DNA of 64,000 nt, from contig CP163498.1 of NCBI GenBank assembly GCA_041071465.1, forward strand, positions 1,054,001-1,118,000, read 5' to 3'. Made by a program: the position numbers and the translations under genes. Source of the DNA: Pseudomonas putida. Lineage in GTDB: Bacteria > Pseudomonadota > Gammaproteobacteria > Pseudomonadales > Pseudomonadaceae. The notes below the pieces were generated by a model that did no database searches, was not told the origin of the DNA, and saw only the letters and a list, made by a program, of their open reading frames with translations. Position 1 is the first letter of the stretch. Every line of letters begins with the position of its first letter. This document shows, in pieces, positions 1 to 8,829 of this stretch.

Positions 1-477
1 ATCCACCCACAGGGACAGGATCACACTATCACGGCTAACCCGCTGAAATTCCGAAAGTATGGTCTTTCTGTGCGCCGATTCGCCAATGTGGTGGAACAGA
101 CGCATACAAAAAATGCTGTCCACCGAGTTGTCCGGCAGGTCGATAGCAAATGCCGAAGTCTGCAAAGGCCGTACCCGTGCCACCACCTCTGGCGGTTGCG
201 CCGCACAGGCCGTCTCGATCATCGCCTCGGAGTTGTCGGCCCCGATGATCACCCGGTTGGGCTTTTCAGCCAGCAGTGGCCAGAAGCGGCCGGCACCGCA
301 CGGCAGGTCCAGTACCAGGCCAGGCTCGCCAGCCAATGCCAGGGCGCGACGCGCCAGCTGCTCATCTCGCTTGTGGGAAAGGCGTCGCGCCAGGCCGTCC
401 TGGTGCTTGAGAAAGTACTCACGCGCATGGTCTTTGTCGTACTTCTCGGAAAATTCAAGCTTGATGGGGCTACGCAT
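1..477 (-). CDS. Class I SAM-dependent methyltransferase (3' part beyond window)
   Basis: The first 159 residues are present and the C-terminus lies outside the window. Residues about 54-65 form a Rossmann motif I (LVLDLPCGAGRF), followed by an acidic residue in the ADNSEAMIE stretch, which is typical of methyltransferase family 11. The substrate is not evident. It lies just downstream of colS in the same orientation, with its own ColR-box match 67 bases before the ATG at 475-477. This is the position of orf222 beside colRS in P. fluorescens WCS365 and of the ColR-regulated methyltransferase in P. putida, where a role in envelope or LPS maintenance is suspected. The family call is secure; the envelope role is inferred from context. 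Confidence 0.85.
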   Translation of the reverse strand, partial: MRSPIKLEFSEKYDKDHAREYFLKHQDGLARRLSHKRDEQLARRALALAGEPGLVLDLPCGAGRFWPLLAEKPNRVIIGADNSEAMIETACAAQPPEVVARVRPLQTSAFAIDLPDNSVDSIFCMRLFHHIGESAHRKTILSEFQRVSRDSVILSLWVD

Positions 478-543
478 TGGGTATCTCCTGACTCCATTGC
501 GAGCACATTAGGTAGGCAAGCGTTGGAATCAGGTCATGCCAAT

Positions 544-559
544 GTGAAAAAAACGTTGA
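544..559 (-). promoter_or_regulatory. ColR box upstream of the methyltransferase gene
   Basis: On the minus strand the 16 bases read TCAACGTTTTTTTCAC. This fits every fixed position of the published P. putida ColR consensus as I remember it, YYNASNNYTTTTTCAC. It is oriented toward the methyltransferase gene, about 67 bases before its start, and lies just past the colS stop codon. It suggests that the methyltransferase has its own ColR-dependent promoter, separate from the colRS transcript. Confidence 0.7.
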
Positions 560-584
560 GCCCCATTTGACCTGTTACAACAGA

Positions 585-1895
585 TTACTCAGCCAAGGCA
601 TCCGGGTCGCCTTGGCCGGCTGTGTTGCTCAGGTCTACCCGAAAGCGGCAACCATGCGGCAAAGTGGATGTCAGGGTGACATGCCAGCCCTGGTCGTCAC
701 AAATTCGCTGCACCAACGACAGGCCCAGGCCCAGGCCCTCGCCACGCCGTTCATCACCACGCACGAACGGTTTGAACATGGCCTCGCGCTGCTCTTCAGG
801 AATACCCACGCCGCTGTCCTCTACACTGAAGCCGTTGGCTTCCAGGCTCAGGCGTATGTAGCCGCCATCGGTGTAGTGCGCCGCATTACGCAGCAGGTTG
901 CCCATCACCGACTGCAGGAAGGTGGCGTTGTACAGCACCGGGCTGGCGCTGACACGGCCATCGAAGTACAGGGTGAGGCCCTTCTGTTCGATGGTGTCGC
1001 GCCATACGCCGATCAGCTCATCGGCCACTTCGCGCAGGGTCGCCTGCGATGCCACCGCACCCTCGTCGCGCTGCGCCCGGGCCAGCATAAGGAAAGTCTT
1101 GACCAATTCGCGCATTTCCTCGGTGGCCCGCGCCACACGTTCCACCTGGCTGCGCGCGCGAGCATCGAGGTTAGGGTTTTCCATCAGCAACTCGCAGGAG
1201 GTCGCCAGCACCATCAACGGTGTGCGCAGCTCGTGGCTGACGTCACTGGTGAACAGCCGTTCGCGGGTCAACGCGTCGCGCAGGCGGCCCAGGGTGTCAT
1301 CGAACGCGACTGCCAGCTGGCCCACTTCGTCCGCCGCGTAATCCGGTGCCAGTGGCGGGGCCAGGCCCAGCAACTGGTCGCGGTGACGCACCTGGCGCGC
1401 CAGACGGATGACCGGTGCCATTACCCGACGTGCCACCAGCCAGCCGAGGATCACGGCCAGCACCAGGCTGAGCACGAAGCCCACCACCACCACCGCGAAC
1501 AGCACACGCTCGCGCTCTTCGAAATCGCTCTGATCCTGCAGCAGTACATAGCGGCGGCCATCGACGATCTCGACCATGGCGTGATACGACAGTTGGTCGC
1601 GGAACACCTCGTGGAAGCCGCGATCGAGGTGGCGCAAGTCCTTGGGCAGCTCGAAATCGTCGCGCCCGCCGCTGAAGTAGAACAGCTGGTCGGGACGCGG
1701 CCGGTGGCTCCAGTCACTGACGCTGTCCATACGCAACAGGCGCTGCAGGTCACCGCCCAGTACCGAGGAAATCAGCCGCTCTTCAACCAGGTGCACGGTG
1801 GCGACGATGCCAAAGGCGAAGGCCCCGGCCACCAGCGCACTCATCAAGGCAAAAGCAATGATGATGCGCTGGGCAAGGCTTTGCTTAAACTCCAT
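585..1895 (-). CDS. colS: Membrane sensor histidine kinase ColS
   Basis: ColS (436 residues) senses excess metal (zinc, ferric iron) in the periplasm and phosphorylates ColR. With the ATG at 1893-1895 the numbering reproduces the published sensor residues: His35, Glu38, Glu96, and the ExxE pair Glu126/Glu129. Two membrane segments (about 11-31 and 131-153) flank a small periplasmic domain. A HAMP segment, a phospho-acceptor motif (SHELRTP, His221) and an ATPase domain with DSGVGIP and GLGLGL boxes follow. Twenty extra in-frame residues upstream, starting inside colR, are rejected because they spoil this numbering. The gene overlaps the end of colR by 11 bases, so the two are translated from one transcript. 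Confidence 0.95.
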   Translation of the reverse strand: MEFKQSLAQRIIIAFALMSALVAGAFAFGIVATVHLVEERLISSVLGGDLQRLLRMDSVSDWSHRPRPDQLFYFSGGRDDFELPKDLRHLDRGFHEVFRDQLSYHAMVEIVDGRRYVLLQDQSDFEERERVLFAVVVVGFVLSLVLAVILGWLVARRVMAPVIRLARQVRHRDQLLGLAPPLAPDYAADEVGQLAVAFDDTLGRLRDALTRERLFTSDVSHELRTPLMVLATSCELLMENPNLDARARSQVERVARATEEMRELVKTFLMLARAQRDEGAVASQATLREVADELIGVWRDTIEQKGLTLYFDGRVSASPVLYNATFLQSVMGNLLRNAAHYTDGGYIRLSLEANGFSVEDSGVGIPEEQREAMFKPFVRGDERRGEGLGLGLSLVQRICDDQGWHVTLTSTLPHGCRFRVDLSNTAGQGDPDALAE

Positions 1896-2568
1896 CGCGG
1901 CCCTCGGCGAGGCGATAGCCGACGCCATGGACGGTATGCAACAACGGTTTTTCAAACGGTTTGTCGATCACCTGGCGCAGCTGGTGCACATGGCTGCGCA
2001 GGCTGTCGCTGTCGGGGCAGTCGTCGCCCCACAGGGCTTCTTCCAGCACCTCGCGGCGCAGGACGTGCGGGCTTTTTTGCATCAGCACCGCCAGCAGCTT
2101 GAGGCCGACCGGGTTGAGCTTGAGCAGGCGGCCCTGGCGGGTAACTTCGAGGGTGTCGAGGTCGTAGCTGAGGTCCGCCACCTGCAGGGTACGGCGCCCG
2201 CCGCCCTGGGCACGGCGCAGCACCGCTTCGATGCGCGCCGCCAACTCCGACAGGGCAAACGGCTTGAGCAGGTAGTCATCGGCACCTGAGCGGAAGCCTT
2301 GCAAGCGGTCGTCGAGCTGGTCACGGGCGGTGAGCATGATCACCGGCGTGTCGCGGCGGGCGTCTTCGCGCAGGCGCTTGCACAGGGTGTAGCCATCGAT
2401 GCCGGGCAGCATGATGTCGAGCACGATCAAATCGTAGTGTTCGGTGGCGGCCAGGTGCAGGCCGGACAGGCCATCCTGGGCACAGTCGACGGTGTAACCC
2501 TTCATGCCCAGGTAATCGGCCAGGTTGGCCAGGATATCGCGGTTGTCTTCAACCAAAAGAATGCGCAT
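1885..2568 (-). CDS. colR: Response regulator ColR (OmpR/PhoB type)
   Basis: A 227-residue regulator with an N-terminal receiver domain (phosphorylation site Asp51 in VLDIMLPG, acidic pocket Glu7/Asp8) and a C-terminal winged helix ending in the HTVHGVGYRLA signature. It is the partner of ColS and controls genes for envelope integrity and metal tolerance in P. putida. The ATG at 2566-2568 follows a good AGGAGA ribosome site; longer in-frame starts run into the ColR box and promoter region. It is transcribed divergently from the PAP2 phosphatase gene, itself a likely ColR target. Confidence 0.95.
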   Translation of the reverse strand: MRILLVEDNRDILANLADYLGMKGYTVDCAQDGLSGLHLAATEHYDLIVLDIMLPGIDGYTLCKRLREDARRDTPVIMLTARDQLDDRLQGFRSGADDYLLKPFALSELAARIEAVLRRAQGGGRRTLQVADLSYDLDTLEVTRQGRLLKLNPVGLKLLAVLMQKSPHVLRREVLEEALWGDDCPDSDSLRSHVHQLRQVIDKPFEKPLLHTVHGVGYRLAEGRDGV

Positions 2569-2666
2569 CGGTTTCTCCTGTGCGGCGCTTCTCGCTGTGG
2601 TGCGCGGCAGGCGCAGCTTAAGGCCTATGCCTGCACGGTGCCAGCCCCTGGGAAAATTCACCGCAC

Positions 2667-2682
2667 TTGACGGTTTTTTCAC
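2667..2682 (+). promoter_or_regulatory. ColR box upstream of the PAP2 phosphatase gene
   Basis: The plus strand reads TTGACGGTTTTTTCAC, a full match to the ColR consensus YYNASNNYTTTTTCAC as I remember it. It points toward the phosphatase gene, 68 bases before its ATG, and lies in the colR-phosphatase divergent spacer. The other box in this window sits at nearly the same distance from its gene, which supports both sites. Confidence 0.75.
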
Positions 2683-2750
2683 TGATCCTTCACGGACACA
2701 GGATAGCGGCCAGCCGACAATGCCCGATCTTTTCGCGCCCTGGAGCCGTC

Positions 2751-3479
2751 ATGCAGCAACGCACCCGCCCTCGCCCGATCAACTACTGGCTGTACCTGGG
2801 GATACCCCTGGCGACCGCGCTGGCCTTGATTCTGCTGGAGCTGACTTCGGTCGACATGGATGTGGCCAACCTGTTCTTCGATCCCGTTGCCGGGCAGTTC
2901 ATTGGCCGCCACAGCTACCTTCTGGAAAACATCCTGCATGACCGGGTCAAGCAAGTGGTGATTTTGCTGGGGGTGCTATCGCTGTTCACCTTTGCTGCGA
3001 GCTTTTTCTGGAAGCGCTTGTTCGGCTGGCGCCGCGAATTGGGCTGCCTGGTGCTGGCACTGGGCTTGTCCACGGCGTTTGTCACACCGCTGAAGAAGGT
3101 CACCCAGGTGCAGTGCCCGTGGAGCCTCACACAGTTTGGCGGCACGGAAACCTACAGCAAGCTGCTGGAGCCACGGCCGGCTACCGACAAAGCCGGGCTG
3201 TGCTGGCCGGGTGGGCATGCAGCCACCGGGTTCTGCCTGTTCGGCCTGTTCTTCATGTTGCGTGATCGCAAGCCGCGTCTGGCACAGGTGGCATTCGTGG
3301 TGGCCTTGATAGCAGGGTCGGTGCTGTCGGTGGGCAGAATGATGCAAGGGGCGCACTTCTTGTCGCACAACGTGTGGACGGCAGTGTTCTGCTGGTTGAT
3401 AGGGTTGGGGTCTTATTACCTTGTGCTGTATCGGCATGGGGTGGCTGAGGAGCCTGTCGTCGAGCGTAGCGTCGCCTGA
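2751..3479 (+). CDS. PAP2-family membrane phosphatase
   Basis: A 242-residue inner-membrane protein with about six hydrophobic segments and PAP2 (type 2 phosphatidic acid phosphatase) active-site motifs: WPGGHAATGF (a variant of PSGH) around residues 147-156 and GRMMQGAHFLSHN (SR-x5-H-x3-D-like) further on. Such enzymes dephosphorylate lipid phosphates such as undecaprenyl pyrophosphate, phosphatidylglycerophosphate or lipid A phosphates on the periplasmic side; the exact substrate cannot be read from sequence. The ATG at 2751 was chosen because an upstream in-frame start would overlap the ColR box. Position and promoter point to membership of the ColR regulon, consistent with an envelope-repair job. 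Confidence 0.85.
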   Translation: MQQRTRPRPINYWLYLGIPLATALALILLELTSVDMDVANLFFDPVAGQFIGRHSYLLENILHDRVKQVVILLGVLSLFTFAASFFWKRLFGWRRELGCLVLALGLSTAFVTPLKKVTQVQCPWSLTQFGGTETYSKLLEPRPATDKAGLCWPGGHAATGFCLFGLFFMLRDRKPRLAQVAFVVALIAGSVLSVGRMMQGAHFLSHNVWTAVFCWLIGLGSYYLVLYRHGVAEEPVVERSVA

Positions 3480-3518
3480 CAGAGGAGCATGTCTTGAGTT
3501 TGATGCGGTGCGTAAACC

Positions 3519-3540
3519 GAGCGCCGCCCGCGCGGCGCTC
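3519..3540. repeat. GC-rich hairpin after the PAP2 gene
   Basis: A perfect 9-base stem (GAGCGCCGC / GCGGCGCTC) with a 4-base loop lies between the stop codon of the phosphatase gene and the groEL terminator. No T-run follows on either strand, so it is not a classical terminator. It may still stop transcripts with Rho or protect the 3' end. Confidence 0.5.
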
Positions 3541-3573
3541 GATCTCGCAGGCGCCACATAACCCACACCAAGC

Positions 3574-3607
3574 AAAAAGCCCCGGTTCTCACGAACCGGG
3601 GCTTTTT
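3574..3607 (-). terminator. Rho-independent terminator of groESL
   Basis: A strong hairpin with stem AGCCCCGGTTC / GAACCGGGGCT and a short loop is flanked by A-runs and T-runs on both sides, so it can end transcripts in either direction. It lies 25 bases beyond the groEL stop codon. Confidence 0.9.
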
Positions 3608-3631
3608 GATGGTGCAGGGGGTAAGGCTGGC

Positions 3632-5281
<1,650 letters not shown>

Positions 5282-5323
5282 TTAATCCTTGGAATTCTTT
5301 GGAGTAACGGGAAGTCGGGGAAA

Positions 5324-5617
5324 TCAGCCTTCGATGACGGCGAGGATTTCGTTCTCGGCCATGACCAACAGGTCTTCGCCATCGACTTTCACGGTGTTGC
5401 TGCCCGAGTAAGGGCCGAAAACCACTTTGTCACCCACTTTCACGGCCAGCGCGCGAACTTCGCCGTTTTCCAGGATGCGACCGGTGCCGACGGCAACAAC
5501 TTCGCCGCGGTTTGGTTTTTCAGCGGCCGAACCCGGCAGGACGATACCGCCAGCGGTTTTCGATTCTTCTTCGCTGCGACGGATAACGACGCGGTCATGC
5601 AGAGGACGAAGCTTCAT
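5324..5617 (-). CDS. groES: 10 kDa co-chaperonin GroES
   Basis: A 97-residue co-chaperonin that caps the GroEL ring. The sequence begins [14 protein letters not shown], contains the mobile-loop region (residues about 17-32, [15 protein letters not shown]) and ends EILAVIEG, all typical. The ATG at 5615-5617 is chosen over an upstream extension that reads through the promoter region. No CIRCE element is seen upstream, and heat-shock control is probably through sigma-32. Confidence 0.98.
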   Translation of the reverse strand: MKLRPLHDRVVIRRSEEESKTAGGIVLPGSAAEKPNRGEVVAVGTGRILENGEVRALAVKVGDKVVFGPYSGSNTVKVDGEDLLVMAENEILAVIEG

Positions 5618-5765
5618 TGTCGATCTCTCCCAAATTGTGGTTTTCATCGGCCGGTATCGACACCGGCGGGTTGATGCTGTCCGGCGTTGCCGGGAGGTGG
5701 CCCGCAATGGGCGAACCACCTGTGTAATGTCTGGCGTTGCCGCCAGAAACCTTGCGGTGACCACA

Positions 5766-5794
5766 TACATGAGGCCGCCATAATCAATTACAAG
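5766..5794 (-). promoter_or_regulatory. Candidate sigma-32 promoter of groESL
   Basis: On the minus strand CTTGTAA (5788-5794) is followed after 13 bases by CCTCATGTA (5766-5774). This resembles the heat-shock promoter pattern CTTGAAA, 12-15 bases, CCCCATnT. It lies about 150 bases before groES. The match is imperfect at both boxes, so it is a candidate only. Confidence 0.5.
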
Positions 5795-5823
5795 GCTTGA
5801 GATACAAAATTTTTCGTCAGACC

Positions 5824-5853
5824 AAAAAAACCGGGGCCGCTTGCGCGGCCCCG
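5824..5853 (-). terminator. Terminator downstream of fxsA
   Basis: On the minus strand a 10-base perfect stem (CCGGGGCCGC / GCGGCCCCGG, loop GCAA) is followed by seven T residues. It begins 5 bases after the fxsA stop codon and isolates fxsA from the groESL promoter. Confidence 0.9.
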
Positions 5854-5858
5854 GCGTT

Positions 5859-6320
5859 TTACTTGTCGCGGCGCTCGTACTCGCCTTCGATCACGTTCGG
5901 GCGATGGCCACCCTCTCGTGGCTGCGCTTGGAACGGGTCATCCTGGAACGCACGCTGACGCATGGCCTGGGCCTCGGCACGCTCACGCATCTTGCGCGCC
6001 GCCAGGCGGCGGGTGAACGGCAGCAGGCACAGCACGCCCAGCACATCGCTGATGAAGCCCGGCAGCAGCAGCAGGCCACCACCCACGGCCAGCATCATGC
6101 CCTGGAACATGTCCTCGGCGGGCAATTCGCCACGTTGCAGGCTTTCACGGGCGCGCAGTGCGGTGGCCAGGCCGGCCACCCGCATCACCAGCACACCCAG
6201 GGCGGAGCCGGCGATGATCAGCAGCAACGCCGGGAAGAAACCGATTGCCGCGCTGACCTTCACGAAGACGAACAGCTCCAGCACAGGAAAAATCAGAAAC
6301 AGCAGTAGAAAAGCACGCAT
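5859..6320 (-). CDS. fxsA: FxsA-family inner membrane protein
   Basis: A 153-residue membrane protein with three or four hydrophobic segments in its first 100 residues ([21 protein letters not shown] at the N-terminus, a Gly/Ala-rich pair around 25-50, and [13 protein letters not shown] near 80) and a charged cytoplasmic tail. In E. coli FxsA was found as a protein that relieves phage T7 exclusion by plasmid F; its normal function is unknown. The ATG at 6318-6320 is preferred to the TTG just before it. Its place upstream of groESL is also seen in other gamma-proteobacteria. Confidence 0.88.
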   Translation of the reverse strand: MRAFLLLFLIFPVLELFVFVKVSAAIGFFPALLLIIAGSALGVLVMRVAGLATALRARESLQRGELPAEDMFQGMMLAVGGGLLLLPGFISDVLGVLCLLPFTRRLAARKMRERAEAQAMRQRAFQDDPFQAQPREGGHRPNVIEGEYERRDK

Positions 6321-6385
6321 CAAGGGTTCCTCGACGGAAGATAACCTTCCAATAAGACCTCACATGGATGCCTGCGCTCCAGATT

Positions 6386-7117
6386 TCAACCCTCGACTTG
6401 CGCCTGAACCGGCCACTGGTCGGCGCGCGCCAGTAAAACCAAGGCTTCGCGGACTTGTGTCGGCGTGTTGCAAGTATTCGGGAATGGCAGCCAATACACG
6501 GCCTGACCGATGCGCAGGTGCATGCCTTCGCTGTCTACGCCAACCATCTGCGCCGGCGCATGCTGCGGCAGGTCGGTCAGTTCGACGTAATGGGCGATGG
6601 CGTTGGCATGATCGCTGTTCATGTGCTCGACCATGCTTGCCTCGGCCTTGCCGGCGAACGGATTGCCCAGGGTTACCTGGTCAAGCCAGTGGATGGCGCC
6701 GAAGCCGCCGATGTAGCGGTGGCGCACTGGCTGCAACACCCAGAAATCGAAGTCGTGGGCCTTGTGGTAGTTGGCCGCTTCCGGGAAATAGCGGTAGTAG
6801 CGCTCGGCAGCCGCCTCGATAGCGGCTTCGTCGACCAGCTTGTGTGCCTCGGCCATCACGGTCAGGCGCCCCACGGCCTGCACATCCTCCGCCTCGCGCT
6901 CACCCACCAGCAGCGAGCATTTCGGGTCTTTCTGCAGGTTGTGGGTGTGCTGGGCAATGCGGCTGATGAGGATCAGCGGGTTGCCCTGGGCGTCCAGGCA
7001 GTACGGCACGACGGAACCGAAGGGGTAGCCGGGCATCGACTTGGAATGAGTCGAGAGCACGCCACGGTATTCCTTGAGCAGCAGTTCCCGGGCGGGGCGG
7101 ATGGCGTTGGTACTCAC
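6386..7117 (-). CDS. HugZ-like pyridoxamine-phosphate-oxidase-fold protein
   Basis: The 243 residues divide into an N-terminal split-barrel flavin/haem-binding domain (about 1-150, with GYPFGSVVPYCLD and the NLQKDPKCSLLVGE stretch) and a C-terminal DUF2470 domain (MVEHMNSDHANAIAHY, about 165-240). This pairing is found in HugZ/HutZ haem-degrading proteins and in related proteins of unknown role, so haem or haem-iron handling is possible but unproven. The GTG at 7115-7117 (STNAIRPARELL) gives the usual family length; an upstream ATG at 7160-7162 is an alternative start. Confidence 0.8.
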   Translation of the reverse strand: MSTNAIRPARELLLKEYRGVLSTHSKSMPGYPFGSVVPYCLDAQGNPLILISRIAQHTHNLQKDPKCSLLVGEREAEDVQAVGRLTVMAEAHKLVDEAAIEAAAERYYRYFPEAANYHKAHDFDFWVLQPVRHRYIGGFGAIHWLDQVTLGNPFAGKAEASMVEHMNSDHANAIAHYVELTDLPQHAPAQMVGVDSEGMHLRIGQAVYWLPFPNTCNTPTQVREALVLLARADQWPVQAQVEG

Positions 7118-7218
7118 TTGAGGGCGGCTCCTGGCGGACTGGATGGAGGACAAGATAAGCATTATCAGGTCCAGTGCCAATGGGGTCCTTCCGACCGCCT
7201 GCAGGCCGTACACCATCC

Positions 7219-7265
7219 CCTGTAGGAGCGGCCCTGTGTCGCGATGGGCCGCAAAGCGGCCCCAA
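7219..7265. repeat. P. putida REP-type palindrome (single)
   Basis: The stretch begins CCTGTAGGAGCGGCC and ends in the stem GGGCCGC-AAA-GCGGCCC. The TAGGAGCGG core recurs in the REP pairs at 16.9, 18.6, 20.0 and 46.8 kb. It fills the spacer between the HugZ-like gene and the DUF481 gene. Confidence 0.75.
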
Positions 7266-7269
7266 AAAA

Positions 7270-8280
7270 TTACCAGGTAACGCCGAAGCCCGCGGTATAG
7301 CGCGTCTTGTCCAGGTCACTCTCACGCGTGCCGGTGATGATGTCCTTCTCCGCCTTGAGGTTCAGCGAGGCCCACTCGGTGACCTTGTAGCGCAGGCCAA
7401 TCTCGGCATCCAGCGAGTAGTCGGCCACGCCACCCAACGGTTTGGCGAACTCGCCGTTGGTGAACAATTGCACGTTCTTGCCGATCAGGTAGCGGGTGTA
7501 GTCCCACTTCACCGCCGCGGAATAGAAGTTGTCCTTGGAGCCGTCCTGGTACTCGAAGTCGGTGCGGTTGATCAGCGAGCCCAGCGAGAACGCGCCCAGT
7601 TCGTCATCCCAGAACTGGTAACCCGGGCCGGTGCCGACGGTACGCTGACGGGCCAGGTCTTCGATACGGTCGCGCTTGTATTCCGCACGCCCCTGCCAGA
7701 ACCACTTCTCGGTCATGAAGCGGTCCAGGGCGTACTCGGCGCTCCAGTTGTCGGTGGTGGTGACGTCGTCCTTGGTCTCGCGGTTGTATTCGCCTTCGGC
7801 ATTGTGCCGCCAGCGGCCATGGCGGGCGGTGGTCTTGAAGCCTACGTCGTAATCGTCGGTGTCGTTCTCGGCGCGCTTGTAGTCCAGCGCTACGTCGACG
7901 TTGCCTTTCCATACGAAGTCCTCGACCAGGGGCTTGGGCTTCATGATCTGCTCGATGCTGGCCAGTTCCACCGTTTTCGGCGCCTCGCCATTGGCCAGAG
8001 TCACCTTGCCTGGCTCGGCGGCCTTCAGCGACTTGGCCTTCTCACCGCTGTAGGCGTCCTGCTTGACCAGCATCTCCTGGTCGCTTTCCAGGGTTTGGAC
8101 TTCTTTCCAGTCCAGGGCGATCGACCCGCCATAGGGGGTTTCCAGCAGCAGCTTGCCGCCGTCGAAAACTTTGATCTTGCCACTGAGCCGGTCACCGTTT
8201 TTCATCCACACGGTGTCGGCGAACACCGGGGAGGCGCACAAGGAGGCAGCTAGCAGGCACAACAACGATCTAGTATTCAT
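7270..8280 (-). CDS. DUF481 (YdiY-like) salt-induced outer-membrane protein
   Basis: A 336-residue protein with a signal peptide of about 21 residues (cleavage after ASPVFA). A short N-terminal module (DTVWMKNGDRLSGKIK) is followed by a C-terminal DUF481 beta-barrel made of alternating aromatic strands and ending AGFGVTW, with a C-terminal aromatic residue typical of outer-membrane proteins. Family members such as E. coli YdiY are outer-membrane proteins of unknown role, some induced by salt or acid. The ATG at 8278-8280 is chosen because it gives the signal peptide; the much longer open frame upstream is not coding. Confidence 0.85.
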   Translation of the reverse strand: MNTRSLLCLLAASLCASPVFADTVWMKNGDRLSGKIKVFDGGKLLLETPYGGSIALDWKEVQTLESDQEMLVKQDAYSGEKAKSLKAAEPGKVTLANGEAPKTVELASIEQIMKPKPLVEDFVWKGNVDVALDYKRAENDTDDYDVGFKTTARHGRWRHNAEGEYNRETKDDVTTTDNWSAEYALDRFMTEKWFWQGRAEYKRDRIEDLARQRTVGTGPGYQFWDDELGAFSLGSLINRTDFEYQDGSKDNFYSAAVKWDYTRYLIGKNVQLFTNGEFAKPLGGVADYSLDAEIGLRYKVTEWASLNLKAEKDIITGTRESDLDKTRYTAGFGVTW

Positions 8281-8432
8281 AAGCGGACTACGGGTTCGAT
8301 TCGACGAAAAAAGCCGGGCATTATCCAGATACCGCCGGCCAGAGCAAGGACAGACCGAGCACATGCCGTTGAGTTCAACTCTCATTTGCCGGACCACCGG
8401 TCCGGTTTCATCTACAGCCCAAGGGGGGCGTG

Positions 8433-8786
8433 ATGTCTGATGGATATGCGCACGCGCTTGATTCCGCCGAGGGCCGACGAACGGCGCTATATTCAGTACT
8501 TGGGCAGGTGCCGGCCGGCAAAGTGGTGAGCTATGGCCAACTGGCCGAACTGGCAGGGCTTGGCCGAGCAGCGCGTTGGGTCGGCCGTACCCTTGGGCAG
8601 TTGCCCGAGGACACACGCCTGCCCTGGCACCGGGTGCTCGGTGCAGGGGGCCGGTTGAGCCTGGCACTGGGCACCCCATCGGGGGATGAACAACGGGCGC
8701 GACTACGCGCGGAAGGTGTGAATGTAACCAACAATCGTGTGGATATGACGCGCCATGGCTGGCGCCCAATGGAGCACAGCGGTTAG
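8433..8786 (+). CDS. atl: Alkyltransferase-like protein (ATL, MGMT family)
   Basis: A 117-residue homologue of the DNA-binding domain of O6-alkylguanine-DNA alkyltransferase. The recognition-helix region (GKVVSYGQLAELAGLGRAAR) and the Arg finger are kept, but the active-site PCHRV is PWHRV, with Trp in place of the alkyl-accepting Cys. This is the defining change of ATL proteins (E. coli YbaZ, S. pombe Atl1), which cannot remove the lesion but bind O6-alkylguanine, flip it out and pass it to nucleotide excision repair. The ATG at 8433 is preferred to the GTG immediately before it. It is followed 43 bases later by ampG on the same strand. Confidence 0.92.
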   Translation: MSDGYAHALDSAEGRRTALYSVLGQVPAGKVVSYGQLAELAGLGRAARWVGRTLGQLPEDTRLPWHRVLGAGGRLSLALGTPSGDEQRARLRAEGVNVTNNRVDMTRHGWRPMEHSG

Positions 8787-8829
8787 AGTGCGCGCTTTGT
8801 TTTCGCAAACTTGAGGCAGATGTTGGCCC

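Noticed and set aside
567..2102. A 511-codon open frame opposite colS.
   Set aside because: Antisense shadow of colS, whose sensor residues and kinase motifs are all present.
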